A DNA stretch of 64,000 nt from Marinomonas transparens (GTDB lineage: Bacteria; Pseudomonadota; Gammaproteobacteria; Pseudomonadales; Marinomonadaceae). The stretch covers positions 19,526 to 83,525 of the forward strand of contig NZ_JAEMNX010000022.1 in NCBI RefSeq assembly GCF_016463975.1. Reading direction: 5' to 3'. Within the stretch, counting starts at the first letter, position 1, and every line of letters starts with the position of its first letter. Below are positions 39,156-49,512 of this stretch, piece after piece. The translations under genes were made by a program, and so were the position numbers. The notes beneath the pieces are model-generated. The model saw only the letters and a list, made by a program, of their open reading frames with translations. It was not told the DNA's origin and searched no databases.

Positions 39156-41954
39156 TTGAGCTCACTTATTTGGCTACCTTTTCTACCCTTATTAGGCACA
39201 CTAATCCCTCTGATTACCGCTCGTCTTAGCCGCACAGTCTGCGCCTTGATGACGGCAGCGTTACCTGCGTTAACACTCTTACTTGTGTTGTCCCATGCTG
39301 GTGATATTTTTCAAGGGGAGAACTTCGAAGCAGCTATTCCATGGATTCCAAGCATAGGCTTAGAACTGGCCTTTCGCTTAGACGGCTTAGCACTATTATT
39401 TGCCATATTAATTTTGGGTATTGGTTTACTCGTTATTCTCTATGCCCGGTATTACCTTTCTGCTCAAGATTCCATTGGGAAGTTCTACGCGTATCTCATC
39501 TTATTTATGTTTGCCATGCTAGGGGTGGTATTATCGAATAACCTGATTCAGTTGTGGTTCTTCTGGGAATTGACCAGCATTAGCTCCTTCCTACTGATTA
39601 GCTTTTGGGGACATAAAACCGACGCCAGAAAAGGCGCTAGAATGGCCCTCACCATCACCGGTGCAGGTGGTTTAGCCCTATTAGCAGGCTTGCTCATATT
39701 AGGTAATACCGTTGGCAGCTTTAACCTTCAAGATATTTTAGACAGCGGCCCTTTTATCAAAGCCAGCGCTAATTACCCTATTATTGTTGTGTTAATTTTA
39801 CTTGGTGCCTTCACTAAATCTGCGCAGTTCCCTTTCCATTTCTGGCTCCCCAATGCCATGGCAGCACCTACTCCAGTAAGTGCTTACTTACACTCTGCCA
39901 CCATGGTAAAGGCCGGTATTTTCTTAATGGCGCGATTTTATCCCGCTCTTGCTGATACTAACCTATGGTTCTTGATCGTTAGCTTAACGGGCCTTGCTAC
40001 CTTCCTTGTGGGCGCTTATCACGCACTATTCCAGCATGATTTGAAAGGCCTGTTGGCAAATTCCACCATTAGCCATTTGGGTCTGATCACCCTGCTATTA
40101 GGTATGGGAACAGACCTCGCGGCGGTGGCTGCGATTTTCCATATTATTAACCATGCTATTTTTAAAGCCTCGCTCTTTATGGCGGCGGGGATTATCGACC
40201 ACGAATCGGGCTCTCGAGACATGCGCCAATTAAATGGCCTATGGAAATACATGCCTTATACCGCCACTTTGGCAATGGTCGCATCGGCCTCTATGGCCGG
40301 TGTACCTTTAATGAATGGCTTCTTATCGAAAGAAATGTTTTTTACTGAGACCTTGCATCAAGCTTCACTAGGCTCTTTGTCTTGGTTTATTCCGGTACTG
40401 GCAACACTCGGTGGTGTTTTCGCTGTAGCTTATTCCACTCGTTTTATTCACGATGTGTTCTTTAATGGTGAACCCATCAATTTACCAAAAACGCCTCATG
40501 AACCGCCCCGTTACATGCGCGTACCGGTCGAGATTCTTGTAGCACTATGCTTGCTAGTGGGGTTATTCCCAAGCTTGGTCGTAGGTGATCTATTATTTGC
40601 CGCGGCCAGCGCCACATTAAACGGAACAGCCCCAGATTACAGCCTTGCGATTTGGCACGGTTTCAACTTCCCATTGCTAATGAGCATCATCGCTTTAATC
40701 GGCGGGTTGTTTATGTACCATAACCGCACTCATTTATTTAAATTTCAAGCTAAATTCCCTAGCAGTGACCCAAAGCTTATTTTCGAAGGTATTGTGCAAC
40801 GCATCGCTGCCCAAGCTAGCCGTATCATTGCTTATACTGAAAACAACTCATTGCAGCGCTATATCTTCTTTGTATTATCCTTATCCATGGTGATGACAGC
40901 GTCTTCCTTGATGAAGCTAAATACCACGACAGGGCAACGCCCAGAAATTCCTGTTGACGCGCTATCCATTACTTGCGCTGTACTATTGTGTGTATCTGCA
41001 ATTGCCACTGTGATCTGGCACAGAAGACGCGTAATCGCCCTCATCACGCTCTCTGTTGTCGGTTTGATCGTCTCTTTAGCTTTCGCGCTGTTTTCCGCAC
41101 CAGACCTAGCATTGACTCAATTATCGGTCGAAGTCGTTACTGTTATTCTGCTAATTCTCGCCCTATTCTTCTTACCTCAAAAAACACCAAAGGAGTCTTC
41201 CCCACAACGTGTCGTTCGTGATCTAGGTTTAGCATCTTTGGTGGGTGGCGTTATTGGTACAATTTGTTATGCCTTGATGACGAGACCCTTAGATACCATT
41301 TCGACCTTTTTCACCGAAAACAGTAAAACTGGCGGCGGTGGAACCAACGTGGTTAATGTCATTTTGGTGGACTTTCGTGGCTTTGATACGCTTGGAGAAA
41401 TCACGGTATTGGGCATAGCAGCATTAGGTATTTATAAGCTTATCGCTAGAATGCGCCTTTCTATGCCATCAGCGGATAGCACTGGACGCCCATGGTCTGA
41501 AGACAAGCACCCTATTCTGCTCGCGGTCATTTCGCAAAGTTTGCTGCCCTTAGCCCTATTGGTATCAGCCTATATATTCTTGCGAGGGCACAATATGCCT
41601 GGAGGCGGATTTATTGCTGGTTTGATTACCGCTGTCGCCATTATTCAGCAATACATTGGCCATGGTGTAGATTGGATAAAAACTCGCCTCAAATTGGATT
41701 ACCAAATCATGATAGGTGCCGGTATTGGAGTTTCAACCCTAAGCGGCTTAGGCAGCTGGGTATTTGGCCATACCTTCTTATCGTCATGGTTTGATTATTT
41801 CTACTTACCGGTTATTGGTAAGTTCGAATTAGCCAGTGCCATGTTTTTTGATCTTGGTGTTTATCTCACTGTTATTGGAGCTACTATGCTAATTCTTGCT
41901 AACTTAGGCAAGCTAACCACCAGCGAACGCCCAACACTACAGGAGCACGATTAA
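39156..41954 (+). CDS. mrpA: Mrp-type Na+/H+ antiporter subunit A with fused subunit B domain
   Basis: The largest subunit of the multi-subunit Na+/H+ antiporter, related to complex I subunits. It starts with TTG at 39156 (AGAGGAG upstream). The 932 residues have the complex-I-like core in about 1-500 ([51 protein letters not shown] in parts, about 225-250; [10 protein letters not shown]), then an MrpA C-terminal region and, from about 800, the MrpB-like domain with [14 protein letters not shown]. As no separate mrpB exists, B is fused as in group 2 operons. Ends overlapping mrpC by one base. Confidence 0.95.
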   Translation: MSSLIWLPFLPLLGTLIPLITARLSRTVCALMTAALPALTLLLVLSHAGDIFQGENFEAAIPWIPSIGLELAFRLDGLALLFAILILGIGLLVILYARYYLSAQDSIGKFYAYLILFMFAMLGVVLSNNLIQLWFFWELTSISSFLLISFWGHKTDARKGARMALTITGAGGLALLAGLLILGNTVGSFNLQDILDSGPFIKASANYPIIVVLILLGAFTKSAQFPFHFWLPNAMAAPTPVSAYLHSATMVKAGIFLMARFYPALADTNLWFLIVSLTGLATFLVGAYHALFQHDLKGLLANSTISHLGLITLLLGMGTDLAAVAAIFHIINHAIFKASLFMAAGIIDHESGSRDMRQLNGLWKYMPYTATLAMVASASMAGVPLMNGFLSKEMFFTETLHQASLGSLSWFIPVLATLGGVFAVAYSTRFIHDVFFNGEPINLPKTPHEPPRYMRVPVEILVALCLLVGLFPSLVVGDLLFAAASATLNGTAPDYSLAIWHGFNFPLLMSIIALIGGLFMYHNRTHLFKFQAKFPSSDPKLIFEGIVQRIAAQASRIIAYTENNSLQRYIFFVLSLSMVMTASSLMKLNTTTGQRPEIPVDALSITCAVLLCVSAIATVIWHRRRVIALITLSVVGLIVSLAFALFSAPDLALTQLSVEVVTVILLILALFFLPQKTPKESSPQRVVRDLGLASLVGGVIGTICYALMTRPLDTISTFFTENSKTGGGGTNVVNVILVDFRGFDTLGEITVLGIAALGIYKLIARMRLSMPSADSTGRPWSEDKHPILLAVISQSLLPLALLVSAYIFLRGHNMPGGGFIAGLITAVAIIQQYIGHGVDWIKTRLKLDYQIMIGAGIGVSTLSGLGSWVFGHTFLSSWFDYFYLPVIGKFELASAMFFDLGVYLTVIGATMLILANLGKLTTSERPTLQEHD

Positions 41955-42319
41955 TGGAAGGTATGTACGCTTTTTGTGTCGGCTTATTAACCGCTTGCGG
42001 CGTGTTTCTTGCACTAAGAGGCCGAAGCTTCTCTGTGGTCGTGGGCTTAACGCTATTATCTTATGCGGTGAACTTATTCTTGTTTGCTAGCGGACGACTT
42101 AAATTAGATGGTGCCGCGGTACTCGGAGAATCTGAACAATACAGTGACCCCTTACCGCAAGCTTTGGTATTAACCGCTATTGTTATCGGCTTTGCGATGA
42201 CGGCTTTCGCGGTTATTTTAGCAATGCGAGCTCGTGCAGATTTAGGCAATGACCATGTTGATGGCGCGATACCGCCACAACATAATGATACATCAAAGAA
42301 ATCAGGAGGATCTCAATAA
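41954..42319 (+). CDS. mrpC: Mrp antiporter subunit C
   Basis: A NuoK-like subunit of 121 residues with three membrane helices. LTACGVFLALRGRSFSVVVGLTLLSYAVNLFLFA (in parts, 13-46) and DPLPQALVLTAIVIGFAMTAFAVIL (in parts, 64-88) are the family motifs. The start ATG overlaps the mrpA stop; mrpD follows without gap. Confidence 0.95.
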   Translation: MEGMYAFCVGLLTACGVFLALRGRSFSVVVGLTLLSYAVNLFLFASGRLKLDGAAVLGESEQYSDPLPQALVLTAIVIGFAMTAFAVILAMRARADLGNDHVDGAIPPQHNDTSKKSGGSQ

Positions 42320-43831
42320 ATGCAGCATTTAAGCATTTTTCCGATCCTAATTCCTTTGTTGTTCGGCGCGATCATGTTGTTGCCACCCATTTCTCGTGAC
42401 CTAAACTCGCAACGAATCTGCTCCATTATTGGCACACTTTTTTTACTTATCTCATCGGCGGTACTGCTTTACCAAATAAGTTCAGATGGTGTACAGGTTT
42501 ATGCTTTAGGGGGCTGGCAGCCACCTTTTGGTATTGCACTCGTGGCGGATAGGGTATCCAGCTTATTGGTATTACTGACTTCCTTTTTAGCGTTTAGCGT
42601 TATGCTTTACGCCATTGCAGGCAAGGACAAAGGCGGCGCCTATTTCCACCCTTTATTTATGTTTCAAATCATGGGGATTAACGGTGCATTTCTCACTGGC
42701 GATATTTTTAACCTGTTCGTTTTCTTTGAAATCTTGCTGATTGCCTCCTATGCCCTACTGATTCACGCTGGCGGTAAACAAAAAACCCAAGCAGCTATGC
42801 ACTATGTGATTCTCAATCTGATCGGTTCAAGTTTGTTTTTGTTTGGGCTCGGTATTTTATACGGCACTCTAGGCACACTAAATATGGCTGATATGGCTAT
42901 CAAGGTAGGCCAACTTGAAAATGGCACGGCTACCCTAGCCAAAACAGGCGCCCTGCTATTATTGGTGGTTTTCGGATTAAAAGCCGCTATGTTACCTATG
43001 CATTTCTGGCTACCGAGAACTTACGCCAGCGCAAGCGCTCCCGTCGCGGCCTTATTCGCCATTATGACGAAAGTCGGTATCTATAGTATTTTCCGTGTTT
43101 ATACGGTGATTTTCGGTGAGCATGCAGGCGAATTAGAAAATATCGCGACGCCCTGGTTATGGCCTTTAGCACTATTAACCATCAGTATTGGCAGCATCGG
43201 TGTGTTGGCTAGCCCAAGCATTAAAACTCTCAGCGCAAACTTAGTTATTGTCTCAAGCGGCAGTTTATTAGCTTGTGCAGCGATTAATACGGAAGCTGCC
43301 ACTTCTGCTGCCTTGTATTACATGGTACACAGTACGCTGGCGTCAGCAGGGCTATTTTTGCTTGCTGATGTTATCGCTCGTCAACGCGGTAAAGCAGAAG
43401 ACCGCATTGTACGGTCACGACCTTTTATCCAACCAAGACTATTAGGTTTTGCCTTTGCCATCTCAGCATTGGCTTTAGTCGGCATGCCACCATTATCGGG
43501 CTTTGTTGGAAAAATCATGATATTGCAAGCGACCCAATCTAGCGTGCAGACTATGTGGGTTTGGCCCCTTATCCTGATAGGTAGCTTAGGAGCCTTAATT
43601 ACCTTTTCAAGAGCTGGCACCACTCTATTCTGGCGACACAACGGCAGTATATCTACCGACGCTGAGCCAGCTAAGTTCACCGAGATCCTAAGTATAGGGC
43701 TACTTTTATTCGCATCAGTCGTATTGGTTATTTTTGGAGGCTATGTGAGTGAGTTTACACAACTGGCCGCCGATCATTTGCACAACATTCAATCTTCTGC
43801 CTACAACTTATTGCCGGGAGTAACCCAATGA
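42320..43831 (+). CDS. mrpD: Mrp antiporter subunit D
   Basis: A 503-residue complex-I-type antiporter subunit (NuoL/M/N-like), about 14 membrane helices. NLFVFFEILLIASYALLIHAGGK (in part, about 130-150) includes the conserved Glu, and LKAAMLPMHFWLPRTYASASAPVAALFAIMTKVGIY (in parts, about 218-255) has the key Lys residues. GGA precedes its ATG. The stop overlaps the mrpE start (ATGA). Confidence 0.95.
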   Translation: MQHLSIFPILIPLLFGAIMLLPPISRDLNSQRICSIIGTLFLLISSAVLLYQISSDGVQVYALGGWQPPFGIALVADRVSSLLVLLTSFLAFSVMLYAIAGKDKGGAYFHPLFMFQIMGINGAFLTGDIFNLFVFFEILLIASYALLIHAGGKQKTQAAMHYVILNLIGSSLFLFGLGILYGTLGTLNMADMAIKVGQLENGTATLAKTGALLLLVVFGLKAAMLPMHFWLPRTYASASAPVAALFAIMTKVGIYSIFRVYTVIFGEHAGELENIATPWLWPLALLTISIGSIGVLASPSIKTLSANLVIVSSGSLLACAAINTEAATSAALYYMVHSTLASAGLFLLADVIARQRGKAEDRIVRSRPFIQPRLLGFAFAISALALVGMPPLSGFVGKIMILQATQSSVQTMWVWPLILIGSLGALITFSRAGTTLFWRHNGSISTDAEPAKFTEILSIGLLLFASVVLVIFGGYVSEFTQLAADHLHNIQSSAYNLLPGVTQ

Positions 43832-44313
43832 AGTTATTTCCTATGCCGTTCCATAGTCTATTGTTGTTTGTTGTTTGGCTATTACTAAACAACTCCATCA
43901 GTGCAGGCCATATTGTCTTAGCGGTGTTTTTTGCGATCACCATTCCCTTAATCGTTACTAGTATGCGTGATGAACATCCCAGAATTCTGAAGCCTTGGCT
44001 GGCGATTCGTTATGTATTCATGGTAATGAAGGACATAGTAATAGCGAACATTGAAGTGGCATTGCTCATTGTTGGACCAATAAAAAAATTGAAGCCAGGC
44101 TTTGTGGCAGTCCCTATTAATATTGACTCAGAATTAGGTATTACTATTTTGGCAAGCACTGTGTCACTCACTCCAGGAACCGTTAGCGCTGAAGTGTCCA
44201 AAGATAAAGCTTGGCTTTATATTCATGCCCTTCATTTAGATAATGAAGAAGAGTTAGTTGAGTCAATAAAGAGCCGATATGAAGCGCCTATCAAGGAGAT
44301 TTTTGGATGCTAA
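43828..44313 (+). CDS. mrpE: Mrp antiporter subunit E
   Basis: A 161-residue subunit with two to three N-terminal membrane helices and a soluble C-terminus. VALLIVGPIKKLKPGFVAVP and TILASTVSLTPGTVSAEVS (about 75-125) are the family pattern. Overlaps mrpD by 4 bp and mrpF by 7 bp. Confidence 0.93.
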   Translation: MKLFPMPFHSLLLFVVWLLLNNSISAGHIVLAVFFAITIPLIVTSMRDEHPRILKPWLAIRYVFMVMKDIVIANIEVALLIVGPIKKLKPGFVAVPINIDSELGITILASTVSLTPGTVSAEVSKDKAWLYIHALHLDNEEELVESIKSRYEAPIKEIFGC

Positions 44314-44576
44314 ACATCACCATAACCATAGTCGCCGCTTGTATTTGCATTGCTTTGATTTTAAATCTATGGCGCCTGTTAATAGGCCCAAGCGTATCAG
44401 ATAGAATTTTGGCACTCGATACCATGTACATTAATGCTATCGCTCTTATTTTGCTATACGGCATGCACATGGGCAGCGCTTTGTATTTTGAAGCGGCGGT
44501 CTTAATCGCCATGCTGGGATTTGTTAGTACTGCGGCCCTATGTAAATACTTACTTCGCGGCGACATCATAGAATAG
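44307..44576 (+). CDS. mrpF: Mrp antiporter subunit F
   Basis: An 89-residue subunit with three membrane helices. LWRLLIGPSVSDRILALDTMYINAIALILLYG (in parts, 22-53) carries the conserved GPxxxDRxxALD of MrpF. AGGAG precedes the ATG within mrpE. Confidence 0.93.
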   Translation: MLNITITIVAACICIALILNLWRLLIGPSVSDRILALDTMYINAIALILLYGMHMGSALYFEAAVLIAMLGFVSTAALCKYLLRGDIIE

Positions 44577-44584
44577 GACTCGTT

Positions 44585-44959
44585 ATGCCTTTATATCTTG
44601 AAATTATTATCTGTGTATCTTTACTGATTGGCGGAGTTTTTTTGCTAATAGGTTCTTATGGGTTGGCACGTTTGCCAGATATTTATATGCGCCTGCATAG
44701 CCCGACTAAGGCATCCACATTAGGGATAACAGGGGTATTAATTGCCTCGATGATCCTACAAAGTCACCTACAGGGCTTTCTTTCAATTAAAGAACTTTTA
44801 ATCACTTTATTTCTTCTAATCACTGCACCCGTTGCAGCCAATATGATTGCTAAAACAGCATTGCATTATCGCACCAAGCCTATTAATGAGACTCAAGGTG
44901 ACGATTTGATGGAAGCCATTCGTGATCGGAAATCCCCTAAGCAACCACCTGAAGCTTAA
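44585..44959 (+). CDS. mrpG: Mrp antiporter subunit G
   Basis: A 124-residue subunit with three membrane helices. LIGSYGLARLPDIYMRLHSPTKASTLG (in parts, 21-47) is the MrpG signature. The hydrophilic tail (about 95-124) is charged and probably cytoplasmic. AGGACTCGTT lies upstream. Last gene of the operon, convergent with the tubulin-like gene. Confidence 0.93.
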   Translation: MPLYLEIIICVSLLIGGVFLLIGSYGLARLPDIYMRLHSPTKASTLGITGVLIASMILQSHLQGFLSIKELLITLFLLITAPVAANMIAKTALHYRTKPINETQGDDLMEAIRDRKSPKQPPEA

Positions 44960-45056
44960 TTCAACTATTGGCCAATCAAACCTAACAGTTCATCTTAGAG
45001 ATTTTGATATAAACCCTGACTTCATTAGCTTGCCAACTGGATAGTAAAGCAGATAT

Positions 45057-45082
45057 AAAAAAGCCACCTAATTTTAGGTGGC
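45057..45082 (-). terminator. Terminator after the tubulin-like gene
   Basis: GCCACCT (45063-45069)-AATTTT-AGGTGGC (45076-45082), followed on the minus strand by a run of T. It can also serve the convergent mrp operon. Confidence 0.8.
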
Positions 45083-45114
45083 CTCTAGAACGCATATCTA
45101 CAGTAAATCTAATA

Positions 45115-47151
45115 TTAGTTATTCAAGCTAAGAACATTCGTTTTACTAATGCGATGACGGTATATTTCTCTTAGATACTTGATCGCATTTTTCACATTAT
45201 CAATATCCAAACGAATATCGTTAATAGAAACAAAATGCTGAGTATTTTCGATCAATTCACGATATTTCTTCTCATACATAGGCTTAATAGCGTACCAGTT
45301 AGTATCTAGGATCTTCGCCGGGTTTTCGTACTCGGTGAAATACTGATCAATTATAGTCTCATCAAATTCATCATCCTGAATCATACTGATGATGGCTTTA
45401 TCTATCTCGTCATTATAACGGTATTCATCACGAGCAAAACAACGCTTCATGTAAGACACCATTAACGTTAAGAAGTCATCGCTCAAACAGGGACTCTTAG
45501 CAATCAAGGTCGTCAACGACAAATTCGCTGAAGCTCCAATGACTAATGCATAACGCTTCAAGGTGGTATTCGGACACAAGCGATTTAAATGCATTTTCAA
45601 GCGATTCAAGGCAGTGAAAGACAGCTTATAATCTCTTGGCAATGAAATGATGGAGACAATGGAAGAGCAATTTTTAAAGAAATGTAGATGATTTATCGTG
45701 TTAGCGTCATAACCACTTTCACGATAATTCGACATCAACTTACGGTACTGCTCTGACTCTACAGGTAATACACTCACACCTTCAATGGCTGAGGTATCAC
45801 TATTAAAATGTGGTAGTTCAATAGAACGGCAGAATAAATCATCAATATCAACACTGTCCTGACGTGTACCTTCATTAACCACGCTTTCTGCATAAGCAAC
45901 AGCAACAGGACCTGCCAAACTCATAAAGAGATCGTTAGCATCCAATCGAATGGTTTCAGCAATATCAATTCCTGCACGACGGAAATAATCTTTATCATAA
46001 TCAGTAGTCACTGCTTGCGCAGTAAGAATGTTAAAGATTTGCTGAGAAATATACTGGTTCGCATATTTCTCCATGGTATTAACATCAATATTTTGCGCAT
46101 CACCACCATTTTCTTCTTCGGCATAGCGCATAATATCGTTAGAAATCAGCATCATAGAGTTCCAAGGACGAATACGCTTCATCATATCCCCAGGAACTTC
46201 ATCATCTTCCCGCTCTTCGTTGTAGGAAAAGTTCCACTCTTCCGAAATGTATTTCGTTAATAGACGCCCAGCATTGATATGTAGCGCCTCGGATATCTCA
46301 ACATTTTTCCCTGAAATATTCGGTAAAATACAAATGCCGGAGGTGAAAATAGGTTCAAAAACAAAGCTGTGTCGCTTATCAGCAAGCTGACTCTGGCTTT
46401 GATCAGAACGATAATCAAATGTCTTACTCAAGTATGAAAACTGTTGTGCAAGACCAAATTCAGAGGCCATGCCAGAACCAGTACCACCACCAGCGCTGAA
46501 TATATAAAAATAAAGGCGCGATTGGTTGGCTTTAATACCACATGAATCCACCAAATAAGAATGCAACTGACGCCATTCGTCATTATGGAATGTGGTGGTA
46601 TCTTTATTCAGAATAATTTTCGCAAGATATTGCCCCAGAATCGGTGCGTTACCAGCACCACCAGCATGAACTTCCGACAAGTCCATTATCTGTAGCTTTT
46701 TATATTCATCTAAGAATTGTGAGCGTCCTTCTTGATTAGAAAAGCGAATGCGACCTTCAATGTCTTTATCCAAATCACCCAATAGAACAATAGGCTCAAT
46801 AAGAAAAAGAGGATTAACACCATCTTTATCTTCTAAAGGGAGATGCTTACGAATCCAACGCATTGGACGAAATTCAGTTTCGCTGCTTAGAATTTCCTGA
46901 TGCTCCACTTCTCGCATGTAACTTCTTCTAGCATCATAAACCAAAGAAGCAACATCCAACGCGATATTAGAACCACATCGACCTAGCCCTATAAGGCATA
47001 CTGAGGGAAACACCCGCTCGCTTCCCACCTCAGTGTCATCAACAGGTGCAGGGTGAATTCTATTACGAACAATATCTAAATTTTCCAAGATCTGTTCAAG
47101 ATTGTTCTCGGTAAAATAAAGATGCTCTATTGGAAGGTTCTCTTGGCTCAT
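45115..47151 (-). CDS. Large tubulin/FtsZ-like GTPase family protein
   Basis: A 678-residue protein with the GTP-binding signature of the tubulin/FtsZ superfamily: T1-like loop GLGRCGSN (55-62), a phosphate-sensing segment LLGDLDKD (about 124-131), GGAGNAPILGQYLAK and the T4 signature GGGTGSG (221-227, in FSAGGGTGSGM). Further on MMLISND (about 325) fits the nucleotide-base loop. The remaining ~350 residues are helical and without recognised domain; a T7 catalytic loop is not clear. This fits the FtsZ-like families described by Makarova and Koonin or Pfam Tubulin_2, distinct from cell-division FtsZ. It is a single-gene unit, no partner beside it. It could form filaments or remodel membrane. 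Confidence 0.8.
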   Translation of the reverse strand: MSQENLPIEHLYFTENNLEQILENLDIVRNRIHPAPVDDTEVGSERVFPSVCLIGLGRCGSNIALDVASLVYDARRSYMREVEHQEILSSETEFRPMRWIRKHLPLEDKDGVNPLFLIEPIVLLGDLDKDIEGRIRFSNQEGRSQFLDEYKKLQIMDLSEVHAGGAGNAPILGQYLAKIILNKDTTTFHNDEWRQLHSYLVDSCGIKANQSRLYFYIFSAGGGTGSGMASEFGLAQQFSYLSKTFDYRSDQSQSQLADKRHSFVFEPIFTSGICILPNISGKNVEISEALHINAGRLLTKYISEEWNFSYNEEREDDEVPGDMMKRIRPWNSMMLISNDIMRYAEEENGGDAQNIDVNTMEKYANQYISQQIFNILTAQAVTTDYDKDYFRRAGIDIAETIRLDANDLFMSLAGPVAVAYAESVVNEGTRQDSVDIDDLFCRSIELPHFNSDTSAIEGVSVLPVESEQYRKLMSNYRESGYDANTINHLHFFKNCSSIVSIISLPRDYKLSFTALNRLKMHLNRLCPNTTLKRYALVIGASANLSLTTLIAKSPCLSDDFLTLMVSYMKRCFARDEYRYNDEIDKAIISMIQDDEFDETIIDQYFTEYENPAKILDTNWYAIKPMYEKKYRELIENTQHFVSINDIRLDIDNVKNAIKYLREIYRHRISKTNVLSLNN

Positions 47152-47931
47152 ACAATATCCTTAAGGCAAATTACTTGTAACAGATAAACTGCCGCACTAT
47201 CGTTTATAAAGCTTCAAATAAATCTTGGCTTTCCATCTGCTGAAACACGATCTGAGTCTTATTGAAAGACAATATTCAACAATATCATCCTTGCAATACA
47301 ATGACACTAATATGCCTAACAAGAATACCGAATAAGTTAACAATTGACTAAAAAATTACCTCGGAAATTCCCCTCTATTTATTGAAAGCTACGAGTAAGC
47401 GTTTATTTTTTCTAGTTTTTATTTTTCTTACAACTTTAGTCAGTCCGATTTTATGTTGGTCATTATTGTTTCGCTATTTCTCATCAATCGAACCCACCAT
47501 AAATAAAGCCACTCTTCCTTACAAAAAAATGAACGACTTAATTTCGGTTATATTTACGCCTTAAAGACAGCGCTTATACTATAAATTGACCCTGCCCATC
47601 AGTAACCACACTAATAACCAATAAGCTCCACAATCACTTTTCCTTTCATAAAATCGACTGATTTATCGCTCCCCGGTAATCCGGTACTCCCCCTAGCAGC
47701 GCTAATAAGTTCTTGTATGAGCAAAAAATAAAGGCGTACAGGAGAGACTTGAATTCGTAGCTAGGCAAACATACAATCGGAGACATATAAGTGAGCTATA
47801 AGAGGTATAGAAAATAAGAATATCTTGCAGTTTTCGCACGGAAAGCGAGCTTTTTCAAATACTTGGAAAAGCAATACGGTCACCTCTAATTGGGGTGACC
47901 GAAAATCAATATAGCATAAGGAAGCAAGACA
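47152..47931. other. Intergenic region between the tubulin-like gene and the lyase
   Basis: Nearly 780 bp, AT-rich. It contains a hydrophobic 60-codon frame from a TTG (47382-47564) without a binding site, which I do not call, and the hairpin at 47877-47901. The length suggests promoters for both genes, or an undetected small RNA. Nothing else is supported. Confidence 0.5.
47877..47901 (+). promoter_or_regulatory. Hairpin in the lyase leader
   Basis: CGGTCACC-9 nt-GGTGACCG is a perfect 8-bp inverted repeat, 31 bp before the lyase ATG. It could be an operator or an RNA stem before the binding site AAGGAAGC. Confidence 0.5.
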
Positions 47932-49512
47932 ATGACCATAAAAGAAAAGGGTAATATATCGAAAAACACATTCGAACTTCGACCTGACCGGGATGTAAGT
48001 TTGAAAGAATTGGTAGAGTTCGCTCAACCTGGTAAAAAAATTACTGCCTCGAAAGGCACTAGGCAAAATGTTTTAGCGTCGCGACAAACGCTAGAGGACC
48101 TTGTCATAAAAGGAGAGGTCATATATGGCGTCAACACAGGAATGGGCGGCTTCGCGGATCATCTTGTGCCAATTGAAAAAGCGAATGAACTTCAAAGTAA
48201 TTTAATTCAAAGTATTTCCACCAATGTCGGTGAACGATTTTCAGATATAATCGCCCGAGCAACCATGTTTGCTCGAATTATTTCCTTGTCTAGAGCAAAC
48301 TCGGCCATATCTTTGGAAAACTATGACCGTTTTATCGACATCTATAATTCGGGCCTAATCCCTGAGATTCCAATCAAGGGTTCTCTTGGCACCAGTGGAG
48401 ATCTCGGCCCTCTAGCTGCAATAGCCCGCATGCTCACAGGCGACGGATATGCACATCTAGATGGTGACCGCATTCCTGCCGCTGACGCACTAACCAAGTT
48501 AGGACTTGAACCTCTTTACCTAAGCTACAAAGAAGGCTTAGCCCTTTCAAATGGCACCTCATGCATGGTCGCCGTGGCGGCAATAAATGTAATTGAGGCG
48601 AAAAAGCTTCTTGAGCAATACACCTCCATCTCAGCCTTTTCTTTTGAAGCCCTACAAGCCCGAATCCGTCCTTTCCACCCAGATGTTCATAAGCTAAAAC
48701 CACATATTGGCCAACAAAAAATAGCAGAAACTATTTGGTCCCATTTAGAAGGAACAGAGCTCGCGATTGATGATATACAACTATCATCCCAGCTCGGCGC
48801 ACGTATGACGGATAAAGTTCAGCAGGAAGACATGCCTATTGAAGATGCCTATTCTATCCGCTGCACCCCTCAAGTTCTTGGTCCTGTTTTGGAAACGATT
48901 GAGTTTGCAGAAAGAACCGTCACTAATGAGCTGAACTCATCAAATGACAACCCTCTTGTCACACCTGAAAATGGTCAAATTTTTCACAATGGGCATTTTC
49001 ACGGTCAATACATCGCCTCAGTAATGGATTATTTAACTATCTCCATGATCACTATGTGTAATCTTGCGGATCGTCGAATAGATCGCTTCCTTACTCAACC
49101 CAACAGTAACGGCCTTCCAGCATTCTTGTGCAATGAAAATCGTGGTGTGCGGTTTGGCCTCATGGGAGGACAATTTATGTCCGCATCTCTCACTGCAGAA
49201 AATCGTTCTCTCGCCACACCGGTATCGATTCAAACATTGACCACGACAGGCGACTTCCAAGACGTTGTATCTTTTGGTCTCGTAGCTGCACGTCGAGTAA
49301 AAGAGATAATCCAGAATACCCGTTATGTCATTGCTTTCGAATTAATATGCGCAGCTCAAGGCGCGGATATCAGAGGCCATCAAAAACTCGGACTCAAGGG
49401 GAAAGAATGGCATACAAAAGTACGTAAACTGGTACCTTATTTTGATCGAGACGAATCTCTCACCAAATACTTAGAAGAGGTTGTCGCCAAAATACTCGGA
49501 GGACATAACTAA
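47932..49512 (+). CDS. Aromatic amino acid ammonia-lyase/aminomutase with TSG-type MIO group
   Basis: A 526-residue enzyme of the histidine/phenylalanine ammonia-lyase superfamily. The prosthetic MIO ring forms from a tripeptide; here it is Thr154-Ser155-Gly156 in GSLGTSGDLGPLA rather than Ala-Ser-Gly. The early YGVNTGMGG (about 64-72), LQSNLIQSISTNVG (about 84-97), SNDNPLV (about 340) and NQ-like C-terminal segments are the family active-site blocks. The NLIQS-x-STNVG context and TSG resemble the AdmH/PaPAM and EncP branch (phenylalanine aminomutase/lyase of natural-product pathways) more than HutH. It stands alone, without hut genes or a biosynthetic cluster. Confidence 0.8.
   Translation: MTIKEKGNISKNTFELRPDRDVSLKELVEFAQPGKKITASKGTRQNVLASRQTLEDLVIKGEVIYGVNTGMGGFADHLVPIEKANELQSNLIQSISTNVGERFSDIIARATMFARIISLSRANSAISLENYDRFIDIYNSGLIPEIPIKGSLGTSGDLGPLAAIARMLTGDGYAHLDGDRIPAADALTKLGLEPLYLSYKEGLALSNGTSCMVAVAAINVIEAKKLLEQYTSISAFSFEALQARIRPFHPDVHKLKPHIGQQKIAETIWSHLEGTELAIDDIQLSSQLGARMTDKVQQEDMPIEDAYSIRCTPQVLGPVLETIEFAERTVTNELNSSNDNPLVTPENGQIFHNGHFHGQYIASVMDYLTISMITMCNLADRRIDRFLTQPNSNGLPAFLCNENRGVRFGLMGGQFMSASLTAENRSLATPVSIQTLTTTGDFQDVVSFGLVAARRVKEIIQNTRYVIAFELICAAQGADIRGHQKLGLKGKEWHTKVRKLVPYFDRDESLTKYLEEVVAKILGGHN

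Noticed and set aside
47382..47564. 60-codon hydrophobic frame upstream of the lyase
   Set aside because: Starts with TTG without a binding site in AT-rich DNA; not supported.
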